DNA of 64,000 nt from NCBI GenBank assembly GCA_964477085.1, contig CAYZDF010000003.1:1-64000 (forward strand). Direction: 5' to 3'. Below are positions 7,279 through 15,543 of this stretch, piece by piece. Position 1 is the stretch's first letter, and the number at the start of each line of letters is the position of its first letter. Made by a program: the position numbers and the translations under genes. This DNA is from Dichloromethanomonas sp964477085. Lineage in GTDB: Bacteria; Bacillota; Desulfitobacteriia; Desulfitobacteriales; Syntrophobotulaceae. The notes under the pieces were generated by a model that did no database searches, was not told the origin of the DNA, and was given only the letters and a program-made list of their open reading frames with translations.

Positions 7279-7419
7279 TTTTACCAAAACAGTCTAGTAT
7301 TTGATCTAGTTATTCGTAATCTAAAAGTCATTGGGGAAGCATCCAGGCATGTTCCGGAATCAATAATGAATGATTATACGGAAGTCTTTTTGGAAAAGCA
7401 TGATAGGATTATCTTATAG
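7279..7419 (+). pseudogene. HepT-like (DUF86) toxin remnant
   Basis: The plus strand reads FYQNSLVFDLVIRNLKVIGEASRHVPESI in frame, then an unrelated tail to a stop at 7417. The core VIRNLKVIGEASRHVP is a good match to the conserved middle of HepT/MNT-type nucleases (pattern AxRNLExIGEAxxxxP). There is no proper start and both ends are missing, so it is a degraded fragment; no MntA-like antitoxin gene is next to it. Identification rests on one motif. Confidence 0.5.
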
Positions 7420-7478
7420 CTAAAACAGAATAATCACTGCTTGATCCCCATAAATATTGATGAGAGGGGGTTTGAGCA

Positions 7479-8246
7479 ATGCCTAAATTGACGAATATAT
7501 TCAAGGGAAAAATTAAATTATTTGATAGTAAAACCATATTTAGTCTGGTTTTGGTCTTAAGTCTAATTGCCGTAGGAGGCAATTATCTTAATCAAAAAAA
7601 TACTACAAGAATTATCAACGATGTTCCGGGATGGAGTTGGGTTCTTGGAGGAAAGGCTGTCCTTATCGACGCAGGCCATGGAGGCGTTGATCCTGGAGCA
7701 GTTGGGACAGCAAAGACTTTAGAGAAGGATGTTAATCTGGAGATATCCAAAAGACTTCAGCTTCTCTTCCATCAGGCAGGCAGCAAAGTCATTATGCTGA
7801 GAGAGGATGACCTGGATTTTGGGACCTCATCCAAACTGTTGCAGAGAAAGCGTGAAGATCTTGCCTACCGCATTCAGACTGCAATGGATTGCAAAGCTGA
7901 TATCTATTTAAGTATTCATGGTAATAGTTTTCCTGATCAACGGCAACATGGCCCTCAGGTGTTTTATCATCCCAACTCGGAGGAAGGTAAGGACCTAGCT
8001 GAAAGTATTCAAGCGAGTTTAAATAAAGTTGGCACAAAAAAGAGAGCGGCTAAATCCAATCAAAGTTATTTCATATTAAAAAATACCGAGATGGTTGCTG
8101 TTACCATCGAAGTTGGATTCTTATCTAATCCGGAAGAAGAGCAAAAATTAACTCAAGCGGATTATCAGCAAAAGTTAGCCATGGCTATTTTTGAGGGTGT
8201 AGGTAATTATCTGTCCCAAGAACGCCCTGTTGTCAGCGATGATTAA
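7479..8246 (+). CDS. cwlD: N-acetylmuramoyl-L-alanine amidase CwlD
   Basis: 255 residues: one N-terminal membrane or signal helix (about 19-34), then an Amidase_3 domain. Zinc and catalytic residues are seen in VLIDAGHGGVDPGAVG (His67), Glu82, SIHGNSF and TIEVGFLSNPEEE. CwlD removes peptide side chains from cortex muramic acid so that muramic-delta-lactam can form during sporulation. Its place just after the rplM-rpsI region is usual in spore formers. GAGGGGG lies before the ATG. Good evidence that the organism is, or recently was, a spore former. Confidence 0.88.
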   Translation: MPKLTNIFKGKIKLFDSKTIFSLVLVLSLIAVGGNYLNQKNTTRIINDVPGWSWVLGGKAVLIDAGHGGVDPGAVGTAKTLEKDVNLEISKRLQLLFHQAGSKVIMLREDDLDFGTSSKLLQRKREDLAYRIQTAMDCKADIYLSIHGNSFPDQRQHGPQVFYHPNSEEGKDLAESIQASLNKVGTKKRAAKSNQSYFILKNTEMVAVTIEVGFLSNPEEEQKLTQADYQQKLAMAIFEGVGNYLSQERPVVSDD

Positions 8247-8339
8247 GAATTCTTGCTTTGTAGTGTTAAGAATAGAGGGGAAATAGGAAGTTATCCCGAA
8301 TATATTAGTATAATCTTAATTGATCATGGTGGAGTAGGG

Positions 8340-9506
8340 ATGGAAGAACATAAACAATCAGTTTTAAAGATTGCAGCAACATTACATCGGGATATTTGGC
8401 AACTGGCTCTGGAAATCGGTAATAACCCCGAAGAAGGCTATAAAGAATATAAAGCCGCAAAGCTACTAACGGAATATTTGGCCAGTCACGGCTTTAGCAT
8501 TGAGGCTCCCTTAGCAAGGATGGATACCTCGTTTTTGGCACGATTCCAAGGGCACTCACCCGGTATGAGGGTGGCTTTCTTAGCTGAGTACGATGCTCTC
8601 CCTGATATCGGGCATGGCTGTGGTCATAACCTCATTGGTGCGGCAAGTGTTGGAGCAGCAATAGTTTTAAGTAAACTGCCTGATTTGTATGGGGATATTA
8701 TTGTTGTCGGAAGTCCTGCAGAAGAGACAAGCGGAGCAAAAGTAGCGTTGACTGAAGCAGGAGTTTTCAATGGTATTGATGTCGCGATGATGTTTCATCC
8801 TGGTAGTTGCAATGTTCCTGAGATTTCCAGCCTGGCTCTGGATGCCATAGAAGTCTCCTACTTTGGTAAAGCAGCCCATATGGCTGTCTCAGAAACAATC
8901 GGGATCAACGCCCTGGAGGCTTTGCTCGGCTTATTCCAAAAAGCCGAAAAACTTAAACGGAAATTGGCTAAAGATGAACGTATTGATGGTATTATTACCG
9001 AAGGTGGAAAAGCACCCAATATTGTTCCTGATAAAGCCACAGCAAGGTTTTACCTTAGAGCAGGAAAGAGAGAAAACCTGGATCGTATTCGTGGTAAATT
9101 TTTGGAATGCGCTCAAAAAGCAGCTCAAGAAACTCGTGCCCAGATGAGGTGGCGTTTCTATGAGTTCTCCTATGATGAGATGAGATCTAACTCTGCGTTA
9201 GCCCAAAGTTTCAGAGACAATTTAATCGCACTAGGTATCAGAGATATTGAATTTCCCCAAACTATGCTGGGATCAGTTGATATGGGTAATGTGAGCCATG
9301 TGGTTCCTGCCATCCACTCTTATTTGAGATTGGGAAGAGGGTTAGAGGTACCCCATACGTTAGAATTTGCCAAGGCTGCATTATCAGAGGAAGGGGAGCG
9401 AGTACTATCTTTAGCCGTAAGATCACTGTCGCTTACCGGCTGGGATGTCTTGACAGATAAAAAGCTCCAGGAAAGAATGAAGAAGGAATTTGCTACAAGT
9501 AAATAA
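8340..9506 (+). CDS. M20-family amidohydrolase (AbgB/PM20D2-like)
   Basis: 388 residues from the ATG at 8340, preceded by GGTGGAG. A TTG at 8253 would add 29 residues that do not look like the family. Metal-binding motifs are GHGCGHN (91-97), GSPAEETSG and MMFHPGSCNVPE, and a dimerisation insert begins near residue 175. The GHGCGHNLIGAASVGAA form points to the p-aminobenzoyl-glutamate/dipeptide amidohydrolase subgroup and not to DapE. Cytoplasmic hydrolysis of an amide bond is expected; the substrate is not known. It has its own terminator at 9577. Confidence 0.82.
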   Translation: MEEHKQSVLKIAATLHRDIWQLALEIGNNPEEGYKEYKAAKLLTEYLASHGFSIEAPLARMDTSFLARFQGHSPGMRVAFLAEYDALPDIGHGCGHNLIGAASVGAAIVLSKLPDLYGDIIVVGSPAEETSGAKVALTEAGVFNGIDVAMMFHPGSCNVPEISSLALDAIEVSYFGKAAHMAVSETIGINALEALLGLFQKAEKLKRKLAKDERIDGIITEGGKAPNIVPDKATARFYLRAGKRENLDRIRGKFLECAQKAAQETRAQMRWRFYEFSYDEMRSNSALAQSFRDNLIALGIRDIEFPQTMLGSVDMGNVSHVVPAIHSYLRLGRGLEVPHTLEFAKAALSEEGERVLSLAVRSLSLTGWDVLTDKKLQERMKKEFATSK

Positions 9507-9576
9507 ATATACTTTGGAAACATAGTGTTCTATTCAAAAAACGAATAAAGTCAAAATAAACAATAGATAATACCAA

Positions 9577-9610
9577 GACTGAATACAATACAAATTCAGT
9601 CTATTCTTTT
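9577..9610 (+). terminator. Intrinsic terminator
   Basis: GACTGAAT (9577-9584) pairs perfectly with ATTCAGTC (9594-9601), then TATTCTTTTT. It closes the amidohydrolase transcript before the arginine operon. Confidence 0.85.
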
Positions 9611-9637
9611 TGAGTACAATGAATTTAGAAAAGGATG

Positions 9638-9657
9638 AATAAGTAAAATTACTTATT
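9638..9657. promoter_or_regulatory. Probable ArgR operator upstream of argC
   Basis: AATAAGTAA, two A bases, then TTACTTATT form a perfect 9-bp inverted repeat touching the -35 element. A second ArgR-box-like TTGAATAATTATGCAT overlaps the promoter itself. ArgR/AhrC recognises AT-rich TGAAT...ATTCA-type boxes, usually in pairs. Confidence 0.6.
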
Positions 9658-9684
9658 GAATAATTATGCATGTAAGTGTATAAT
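9656..9684 (+). promoter_or_regulatory. Promoter of argCJBD-carAB
   Basis: TTGAAT (9656-9661), 17 bases, TATAAT (9679-9684). The argF promoter at 37103-37131 has the same hexamers, the same spacing and a nearly identical start of the spacer, so the two arginine units are probably coregulated. Confidence 0.8.
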
Positions 9685-9715
9685 TATTTAAGCATTCTTT
9701 GTAGGAGGTAAAATT

Positions 9716-10738
9716 ATGAAAGTAGGAATACTTGGAGCAACTGGTTATACCGGCCAGGAATTATGCCGTATCTTACAACAACATCCTGAAGCAGAAATTC
9801 AATATCTTGGCTCTTCAAGTTCGGCGGGCAAGAATATTTCTGAAATATATCCACATTGGCATGGAAGTCAACATGTCCTGGCAGCAGAAGAAGTACCTGA
9901 ACTAGATGTGTTATTCGTTGCCCTTCCTCATGGTTTTGCTGCGGAGAGAGCGGCATCAATCCTGCAAAAGGGTATAAAGATCATTGACCTGGGTGCTGAT
10001 TTTCGGCTTAAAGACTATCAGGAATACGAATTGTGGTATAAGACGAAGCATGCTAACCCAGAACTTTTAGGCCAAGCCGTATATGGTTTGCCGGAGTTTT
10101 ATCGATCTGAGATAAAAGACAGTTCACTCATTGCTAATCCGGGATGTTATCCTACAGCCTCGCTGTTAGCCCTTATCCCTCTTTTAAGAAAAGGTTTGTT
10201 GAGACAGGATAGTATCATTATTGATGCCAAATCGGGCGTTTCAGGGGCTGGACGGGGAATAACCCAAGCGATACACTTCTCCGAAGTGAATGAAAACTTT
10301 AAAGCTTACGGAGTAGGTGAACACCGGCATACTCCTGAAATAGAACAACAATTGAGTCTGGCTTGTCAAGAAAAAGTCATAATTAACTTCACTCCTCATC
10401 TGGTTCCCATGACCAGGGGTATCTTAGTGACAGCTTATGCCCAAGTTCAGAAGGGGATTGAAGAAAATGATATCAAGGATGGCTTTGATGAGGCCTATCA
10501 AGGTGAACCTTTCGTTCATTGCTTGCCGCAAGGAACATGGCCGCAAACCAAATTCTCCTATGGCAGCAATCATGCATTTCTCCAATATAAGTTTGATCGA
10601 CGAACGAACAGGATTGTCATCGTTTCCGTGATTGACAATCTAGTCAAAGGTGCTTCCGGGCAGGCGGTACAGAATATGAATATTTTATTTGGTTTCCCGG
10701 AAACGATGGGGCTCGAGACGAGGGGCTTATGGCCTTAA
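9716..10738 (+). CDS. argC: N-acetyl-gamma-glutamyl-phosphate reductase
   Basis: 340 residues. Rossmann motif GILGATGYTGQEL at the N-terminus and catalytic Cys144 in ANPGCYPTAS; HTPEIEQ and GEHRHTPE carry the substrate-binding histidine. It reduces N-acetylglutamyl phosphate to the semialdehyde with NADPH, the third step to ornithine. GTAGGAGG precedes the ATG. First gene of argCJBD-carAB, directly behind a promoter with probable ArgR sites. Confidence 0.95.
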   Translation: MKVGILGATGYTGQELCRILQQHPEAEIQYLGSSSSAGKNISEIYPHWHGSQHVLAAEEVPELDVLFVALPHGFAAERAASILQKGIKIIDLGADFRLKDYQEYELWYKTKHANPELLGQAVYGLPEFYRSEIKDSSLIANPGCYPTASLLALIPLLRKGLLRQDSIIIDAKSGVSGAGRGITQAIHFSEVNENFKAYGVGEHRHTPEIEQQLSLACQEKVIINFTPHLVPMTRGILVTAYAQVQKGIEENDIKDGFDEAYQGEPFVHCLPQGTWPQTKFSYGSNHAFLQYKFDRRTNRIVIVSVIDNLVKGASGQAVQNMNILFGFPETMGLETRGLWP

Positions 10739-10798
10739 GAATGGTCGATAAAAGCTAAAGTTTTGAAAATACTTGAATTCATTTGAAGTGAGGAAAGA

Positions 10799-12040
10799 AT
10801 GATGAATACTATCAAACCATGGAAATATATTAAAGGTGGAATCGCCAAGCCCAAAGGATTTCGTGCTACTGGTGTTAAAGCAGGCATCAAATATAAAGAT
10901 AAATATGATGTCGCTCTGATTGTTTCTGATGTGCAAGCAAGTGCTGCCGGCATGTTTACAAAAAACGTGGTCAAAGCTCATCCGCTGGTCTTAACCGAAA
11001 GACATCTGGCGGATGGGAAAGCTCAAGCTGTCATCGTAAACAGCGGCAATGCCAATGCGTGTATGGGTGGGATCGGAGACAAGGTCGCTTGGTGTATGGC
11101 AGAAGTGACAGCAGCTGAATTACAGATCCCGATACAAGATGTTCTCGTATCTTCAACCGGTGTCATCGGCCAAGAACTTCCTCAGGCTAAAGTCATAGCA
11201 GGGATCAAAGACGCTGTACAAGAAGTCATAGCTCTGGAAGAAGAGTCAGACAAACTTATCGATCATTCTCACCAGGCTGCTTTAGCGATCATGACGACTG
11301 ACACAGTTGTTAAGGAAGCTTCTATAGAGCTGCAATGTGCCCAAGGTCCGATTCAACTCGGGATCATGGCTAAAGGTTCAGGCATGATCCATCCCAATAT
11401 GGGAACAATGCTGTGTTTTATCACCACTGATGCCCAAGTGGAATCCGCTCAACTTAAAGAATTGCTGAAACAAGCAACGGAAGAGAGTTTTAATATGGTA
11501 ACCGTTGATGGTGATACAAGCACTAATGATATGGTCATTATCCTGGCCAACGGGTTATCAGGAATACGCCCTGAAGGAAAAGACTGGGAGAATTTTTCCG
11601 GGATGGTCAAAGAAGCCTGTTGTTCTATGGCTATTGCCATTGCTCGCGATGGTGAAGGAGCGAGTAAATTTTTAGAGATCAAGGTACGAGGTGCTAAGTC
11701 TGCTGACGATGCGAGAAAAATAGCTCGGAGTGTTTGTGCTTCTAATCTCGTCAAATCGGCCATGTACGGTGAGGACGCCAATTGGGGCAGGATATTGGCT
11801 GCAGCGGGATATTCAGGCGCATCTTTTAACCCTGATCATGCCGATATATTCTTAAACGGCCTCCAGGTAGCAGCGAATGGCCAAGGACTTGATTTCTCTG
11901 AAAATGATGCATTCGAACGTTTGAAAAACAAAGATATAACCATTGAAGTGAAACTCCAGGACGGAAGTGCTGAAGCTAGAGCCTGGGGTTGTGACCTCAC
12001 TCATCAATATGTGGATATCAATGCCAATTACCGTACATGA
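10799..12040 (+). CDS. argJ: Glutamate N-acetyltransferase / amino-acid acetyltransferase ArgJ
   Basis: 413 residues. The self-cleavage site is the Ala/Gly-Thr step at HPNMGTMLCF, with nucleophile Thr203 giving alpha and beta chains; AKGSGMIHPN just before it is invariant. ArgJ moves the acetyl group from N-acetylornithine to glutamate, so the pathway is the cyclic version, and no separate argA or argE is needed here. Two ATGs stand together at 10799/10802 after GTGAGGAAAG. Sixty bases after argC. Confidence 0.95.
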   Translation: MMNTIKPWKYIKGGIAKPKGFRATGVKAGIKYKDKYDVALIVSDVQASAAGMFTKNVVKAHPLVLTERHLADGKAQAVIVNSGNANACMGGIGDKVAWCMAEVTAAELQIPIQDVLVSSTGVIGQELPQAKVIAGIKDAVQEVIALEEESDKLIDHSHQAALAIMTTDTVVKEASIELQCAQGPIQLGIMAKGSGMIHPNMGTMLCFITTDAQVESAQLKELLKQATEESFNMVTVDGDTSTNDMVIILANGLSGIRPEGKDWENFSGMVKEACCSMAIAIARDGEGASKFLEIKVRGAKSADDARKIARSVCASNLVKSAMYGEDANWGRILAAAGYSGASFNPDHADIFLNGLQVAANGQGLDFSENDAFERLKNKDITIEVKLQDGSAEARAWGCDLTHQYVDINANYRT

Positions 12041-12061
12041 TGATTTCAGGGAAGGGATAGA

Positions 12062-12982
12062 GTGGATGAGATGATGAAAAATCTTGATAATGGAATAAGC
12101 AATTTGGATAAAGCCAATATTCTTATTGAAGCATTGCCCTATATTCAAAAATTTTCCGGATCAATCATGGTCATTAAATATGGCGGTCATGCGATGGTTG
12201 ATAAGGACCTAAAAGAGAAAGTAATGCTTGACATTCTCTTGCTTCATACGGTAGGGATCCGGCCGGTGATCGTTCACGGGGGAGGCCCAGAAATCAATGC
12301 GATGCTCAAACGGGTTGGAAAAGAAAGTACATTTGTCCGGGGTTTAAGGGTTACAGACAAAGAAACCATGGAAATAGCCGCCATGGTATTAGTAGGAAAG
12401 CTGAATACCGAGATTGTATCTATGCTTAATGGATTTGGCGGTAAAGCTGTGGGTTTGAACGGCCAGGATGCCAGGCTTCTTGTAGCCGATAAGAAGCCTA
12501 TGAAACTTGAGAATAAAGACGGATCAACCGAAGAAATCGATTTGGGTTACGTGGGTCAGATCAAGAAAGTTAATCCTGGTATTATCAGAAGTCTCTTGGA
12601 TCAAGGCTTTATTCCTGTCATCTCCCCAATTGCCGGTGGCGAAGATAGTGAAAACTACAATGTAAACGCGGATACCGCTGCCGGTATGATCGCTGGTGCT
12701 CTTCAGGCAGATAAATTTCTTCTACTGACGGATATCAAAGGTGTTCTCAAAGATGTCGCCAATCCAGAATCACTGATCTCAGTCATATCACAGTCAGAAG
12801 TACCGAGTATGATGGATAATGGAATCCTTCAGGGGGGAATGATACCCAAAGTCGAATGTGCTGTGAATGCCTTGGAACAGGGTGTTGGTACTGTTCATAT
12901 CATCGATGGAAGACAGCCTCATGCCATTCTCTTAGAACTGTTTACTGACGGTGGTATTGGAACCATGATTAATAAAGGGTAA
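12062..12982 (+). CDS. argB: Acetylglutamate kinase
   Basis: 306 residues, amino-acid kinase fold. MVIKYGGHAM (ATP site), VIVHGGGPEIN (substrate site) and FLLLTDIKGVL are clear. A GTG start at 12062 is used here; the ATG pair at 12071 is an alternative, with GGGAAGGGA slightly better placed for the GTG. The N-terminal extension before the kinase core resembles the arginine-sensitive hexameric enzymes, so feedback inhibition is possible. Confidence 0.93.
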   Translation: MDEMMKNLDNGISNLDKANILIEALPYIQKFSGSIMVIKYGGHAMVDKDLKEKVMLDILLLHTVGIRPVIVHGGGPEINAMLKRVGKESTFVRGLRVTDKETMEIAAMVLVGKLNTEIVSMLNGFGGKAVGLNGQDARLLVADKKPMKLENKDGSTEEIDLGYVGQIKKVNPGIIRSLLDQGFIPVISPIAGGEDSENYNVNADTAAGMIAGALQADKFLLLTDIKGVLKDVANPESLISVISQSEVPSMMDNGILQGGMIPKVECAVNALEQGVGTVHIIDGRQPHAILLELFTDGGIGTMINKG

Positions 12983-13123
12983 GAAATAGTAGAATAAATT
13001 ATAATAAATATCAAGTGCAAAATAGAAAGTAATAATATAGTGAAAATATGCATGAATAATGTTATTAAGACTCGATATTTTTATTTATAGTTGATTCTTA
13101 ATTATTAAGAAAAACGAAAGGTC

Positions 13124-13152
13124 GTATTGTTGTTTTGCTGTATTGTTGTTTT
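13124..13152 (+). repeat. 13-bp direct repeat upstream of argD
   Basis: GTATTGTTGTTTT occurs at 13124-13136 and again at 13140-13152. It lies in the 216-base AT-rich gap between argB and argD, which interrupts an otherwise tight operon. It could be part of a secondary promoter or a slippage product; no clear -35/-10 pair was seen. Confidence 0.6.
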
Positions 13153-13198
13153 ATATTCGCATTAATGTTTTAGTATTAGGAAAGGTGGATGGATAGGT

Positions 13199-14392
13199 AT
13201 GAATACGGAGCAAATCCTATTAGCGGGAAAAGAACATGTGATGAGTACCTACGGTCGTTTACCGATGGCTTTGGTCAAAGGCTCAGGTACGTATGTATGG
13301 GATAGTGAAGGGAATCAGTATTTGGACTTTGTAACAGGTCTTGCCGTTACTTCACTTGGACACTGTCATCCCGCTATCGTAGAAGTCATTAAACAGCAGG
13401 CAGAACAGATCCTCCATACCTCTAATCTTTATTGGATCCCTAATCAAGTAAGATTAGCTGAGATGCTGACGGATCATTCCTTTGCCGATAAGGTCTTCTT
13501 CTGTAATAGCGGAGCAGAAGCCAATGAAGGAGCCATAAAGTTGGCGAGGAAGTATGCCAAAGAGCATTTTGGTCAAGATAAGATTAACATTATATCCCTG
13601 AAAAACTCTTTCCATGGAAGGACCCTGGCTGCCCTGGCAGCTACAGGTCAAACCAAATATCAAAAAGGATTTGAACCTCTTCCGGTTGGGTTTTCCTATC
13701 TGGAGATGGATGACTTAGAGCAGATCGAAGAGGGTATAGATCAATACACCGCTGCGGTCATTCTGGAACCTATTCAAGGTGAGGGTGGTGTTTATCCTGT
13801 TTCTAAGGAATTCGTCCAGAAGGTTAGAGAAACATGTGACAAACATGGTGCTCTGCTGATCTTTGACGAAGTCCAGTGTGGTGTTGGCCGTACAGGTAAA
13901 TTATTCGCTCATGAATGGTTTGAAGTCACTCCGGATATTATGACTTTGGCCAAAGCACTGGGCAACGGAGTACCAATCGGTGCGATATTAGCCAGTGATA
14001 AAGTAGCTGCGTCCTTTCATCCTGGAGATCATGCTTCTACATTCGGGGGAAACCATCTGGTGACAGGGGTAGGCTGCAAAGTCATGGAGATCATGAATGA
14101 AGAAGGATTTTTACAAGAGGTCGTCAATAAAGGTAACTATTTTGCAGGCAAATTACAAGAAATTGCTCAAAAATACGGACTTAAAGGCCTGGTCAGGGGT
14201 AAAGGTCTGATCTTGGGCTTACCTTTGGAAAAGAATGGACCGGAGATCGTGAGTTATTGTTGCAGTAAAGGACTTCTTATTAACTGTGTAGGTTCAACAA
14301 CACTTCGTTTCCTTCCGCCGCTGACAGTCTCCATGGAGGAGATCGATCAGGCCTTAGCCATATTAGATAAAGCTTTTCAACACTATTTTTAG
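13199..14392 (+). CDS. argD: Acetylornithine aminotransferase
   Basis: 397 residues, class-III PLP aminotransferase. The PLP lysine is Lys252 in TLAKALGNGVPIGA; FCNSGAEANEGAIKLAR and IFDEVQCGVGRTG are the phosphate- and ring-binding segments. It converts N-acetylglutamate semialdehyde to N-acetylornithine, and members often serve in lysine synthesis too. GGAAAGGTGG precedes the ATG. A 32-base gap leads to carA. Confidence 0.93.
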   Translation: MNTEQILLAGKEHVMSTYGRLPMALVKGSGTYVWDSEGNQYLDFVTGLAVTSLGHCHPAIVEVIKQQAEQILHTSNLYWIPNQVRLAEMLTDHSFADKVFFCNSGAEANEGAIKLARKYAKEHFGQDKINIISLKNSFHGRTLAALAATGQTKYQKGFEPLPVGFSYLEMDDLEQIEEGIDQYTAAVILEPIQGEGGVYPVSKEFVQKVRETCDKHGALLIFDEVQCGVGRTGKLFAHEWFEVTPDIMTLAKALGNGVPIGAILASDKVAASFHPGDHASTFGGNHLVTGVGCKVMEIMNEEGFLQEVVNKGNYFAGKLQEIAQKYGLKGLVRGKGLILGLPLEKNGPEIVSYCCSKGLLINCVGSTTLRFLPPLTVSMEEIDQALAILDKAFQHYF

Positions 14393-14424
14393 TCATTTAT
14401 ACCTAGAAATGGAGGGCTACAACT

Positions 14425-15543
14425 TTGCAGTGTGCATTAGTACTGGAGACGGGTAAAACATTCTTGGGAGAGTCCTTTGGTGCTGCCGGAGAAGCTTGGG
14501 GTGAAGTCGTTTTTAACACTGGGATGACGGGTTATCAGGAAGTGTTAACCGACCCCTCATACGCTGATCAGATCGTCTGTATGACATATCCTCTGGTAGG
14601 CAATTACGGAATCAACGAAGTCGATGATCAATCCCATAAAATTCAGGTGAGAGGCTTTATCGTTAAAGAGGCTGCCAGTGACCCCAATCACTGGCAGATG
14701 GAAAGCTTGCTTTCAGAAAAGCTGGCAGAAGCCGGTGTTCCTGGTATCAAGGGGATTGATACCCGGGCCCTGACCAGGCATATTAGAGAGTACGGGGTAC
14801 TGAGAGGTGTCATTACCTGTGATCTATCCCAATTAGAAAAAATTAAAGCTGAGATTAAAGAATGGTGTAATCCGGAAAAGGCGGTTCCAGCCGTCAGTAC
14901 ACCAGAAATATATCGTCTTCCTGCGCTCGCTCAGGGGCTTTATGGGAGATACTATCATGTTGTAGCTATCGACTTCGGTATCAAAGGTAATATCTTACAT
15001 GCCATGCAGCAAAAAGGCTTCAACATTACGGTCGTTCCTTATAATACAACGGTTGAAGATATCCTGGCTTTAAAGCCCGACGGAATCTTTCTTTCCAATG
15101 GACCTGGTGATCCCAAGGAGGTCAGGGAAGGGATTGAAACGATCAGAGATTTGGTCTCAGAGCGTCCGATCTTCGGCATTTGTTTAGGTCACCAACTCTT
15201 AACCCTGGCTTTAGGCGGCGATACGTATAAGCTTAAGTTTGGACACAGGGGCGGAAATCAGCCCGTACAAGATTTAAGAACTTCCAAAGTTACAATCACT
15301 TCCCAAAACCATGGGTATGCGGTTGATGCCGAATCCCTTCAGGGAACACCTTTACAGGTCACTCAATGGAACTTAAACGATAAAACAGTTGAGGGAATCA
15401 CGCATCGTGAACTCCCTGTTTTTTCTGTTCAATATCATCCGGAAGCAGGTCCTGGACCCAGCGATTCCTTATACTTATTTGATGATTTTGCAGCACTCAT
15501 GGCCAAGAATAGGGAAGGGGGTACGGATAACAATGCCACTTAA
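14425..15543 (+). CDS. carA: Carbamoyl phosphate synthase small chain
   Basis: 372 residues from a TTG start after TGGAGGG; the N-terminus MQCALVLETGKTFLGESFGA fits the family. The class-I glutamine amidotransferase triad is visible: Cys253 in FGICLGHQ, and His/Glu in VQYHPEAGPGP. It releases ammonia from glutamine and channels it to CarB. It overlaps carB by 11 bases, typical of translational coupling. Being in the arginine operon suggests an arginine-linked carbamoyl phosphate supply. Confidence 0.95.
   Translation: MQCALVLETGKTFLGESFGAAGEAWGEVVFNTGMTGYQEVLTDPSYADQIVCMTYPLVGNYGINEVDDQSHKIQVRGFIVKEAASDPNHWQMESLLSEKLAEAGVPGIKGIDTRALTRHIREYGVLRGVITCDLSQLEKIKAEIKEWCNPEKAVPAVSTPEIYRLPALAQGLYGRYYHVVAIDFGIKGNILHAMQQKGFNITVVPYNTTVEDILALKPDGIFLSNGPGDPKEVREGIETIRDLVSERPIFGICLGHQLLTLALGGDTYKLKFGHRGGNQPVQDLRTSKVTITSQNHGYAVDAESLQGTPLQVTQWNLNDKTVEGITHRELPVFSVQYHPEAGPGPSDSLYLFDDFAALMAKNREGGTDNNAT

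Noticed and set aside
9612..9715. T-box or riboswitch upstream of argC
   Set aside because: No T-box consensus and too short a leader after the promoter; operator-type control explains the palindromes.
15389..15532. Upstream extension of carB
   Set aside because: Those residues read inside carA in another frame and do not belong to the family; ATG 15533 has AGGGGGT.
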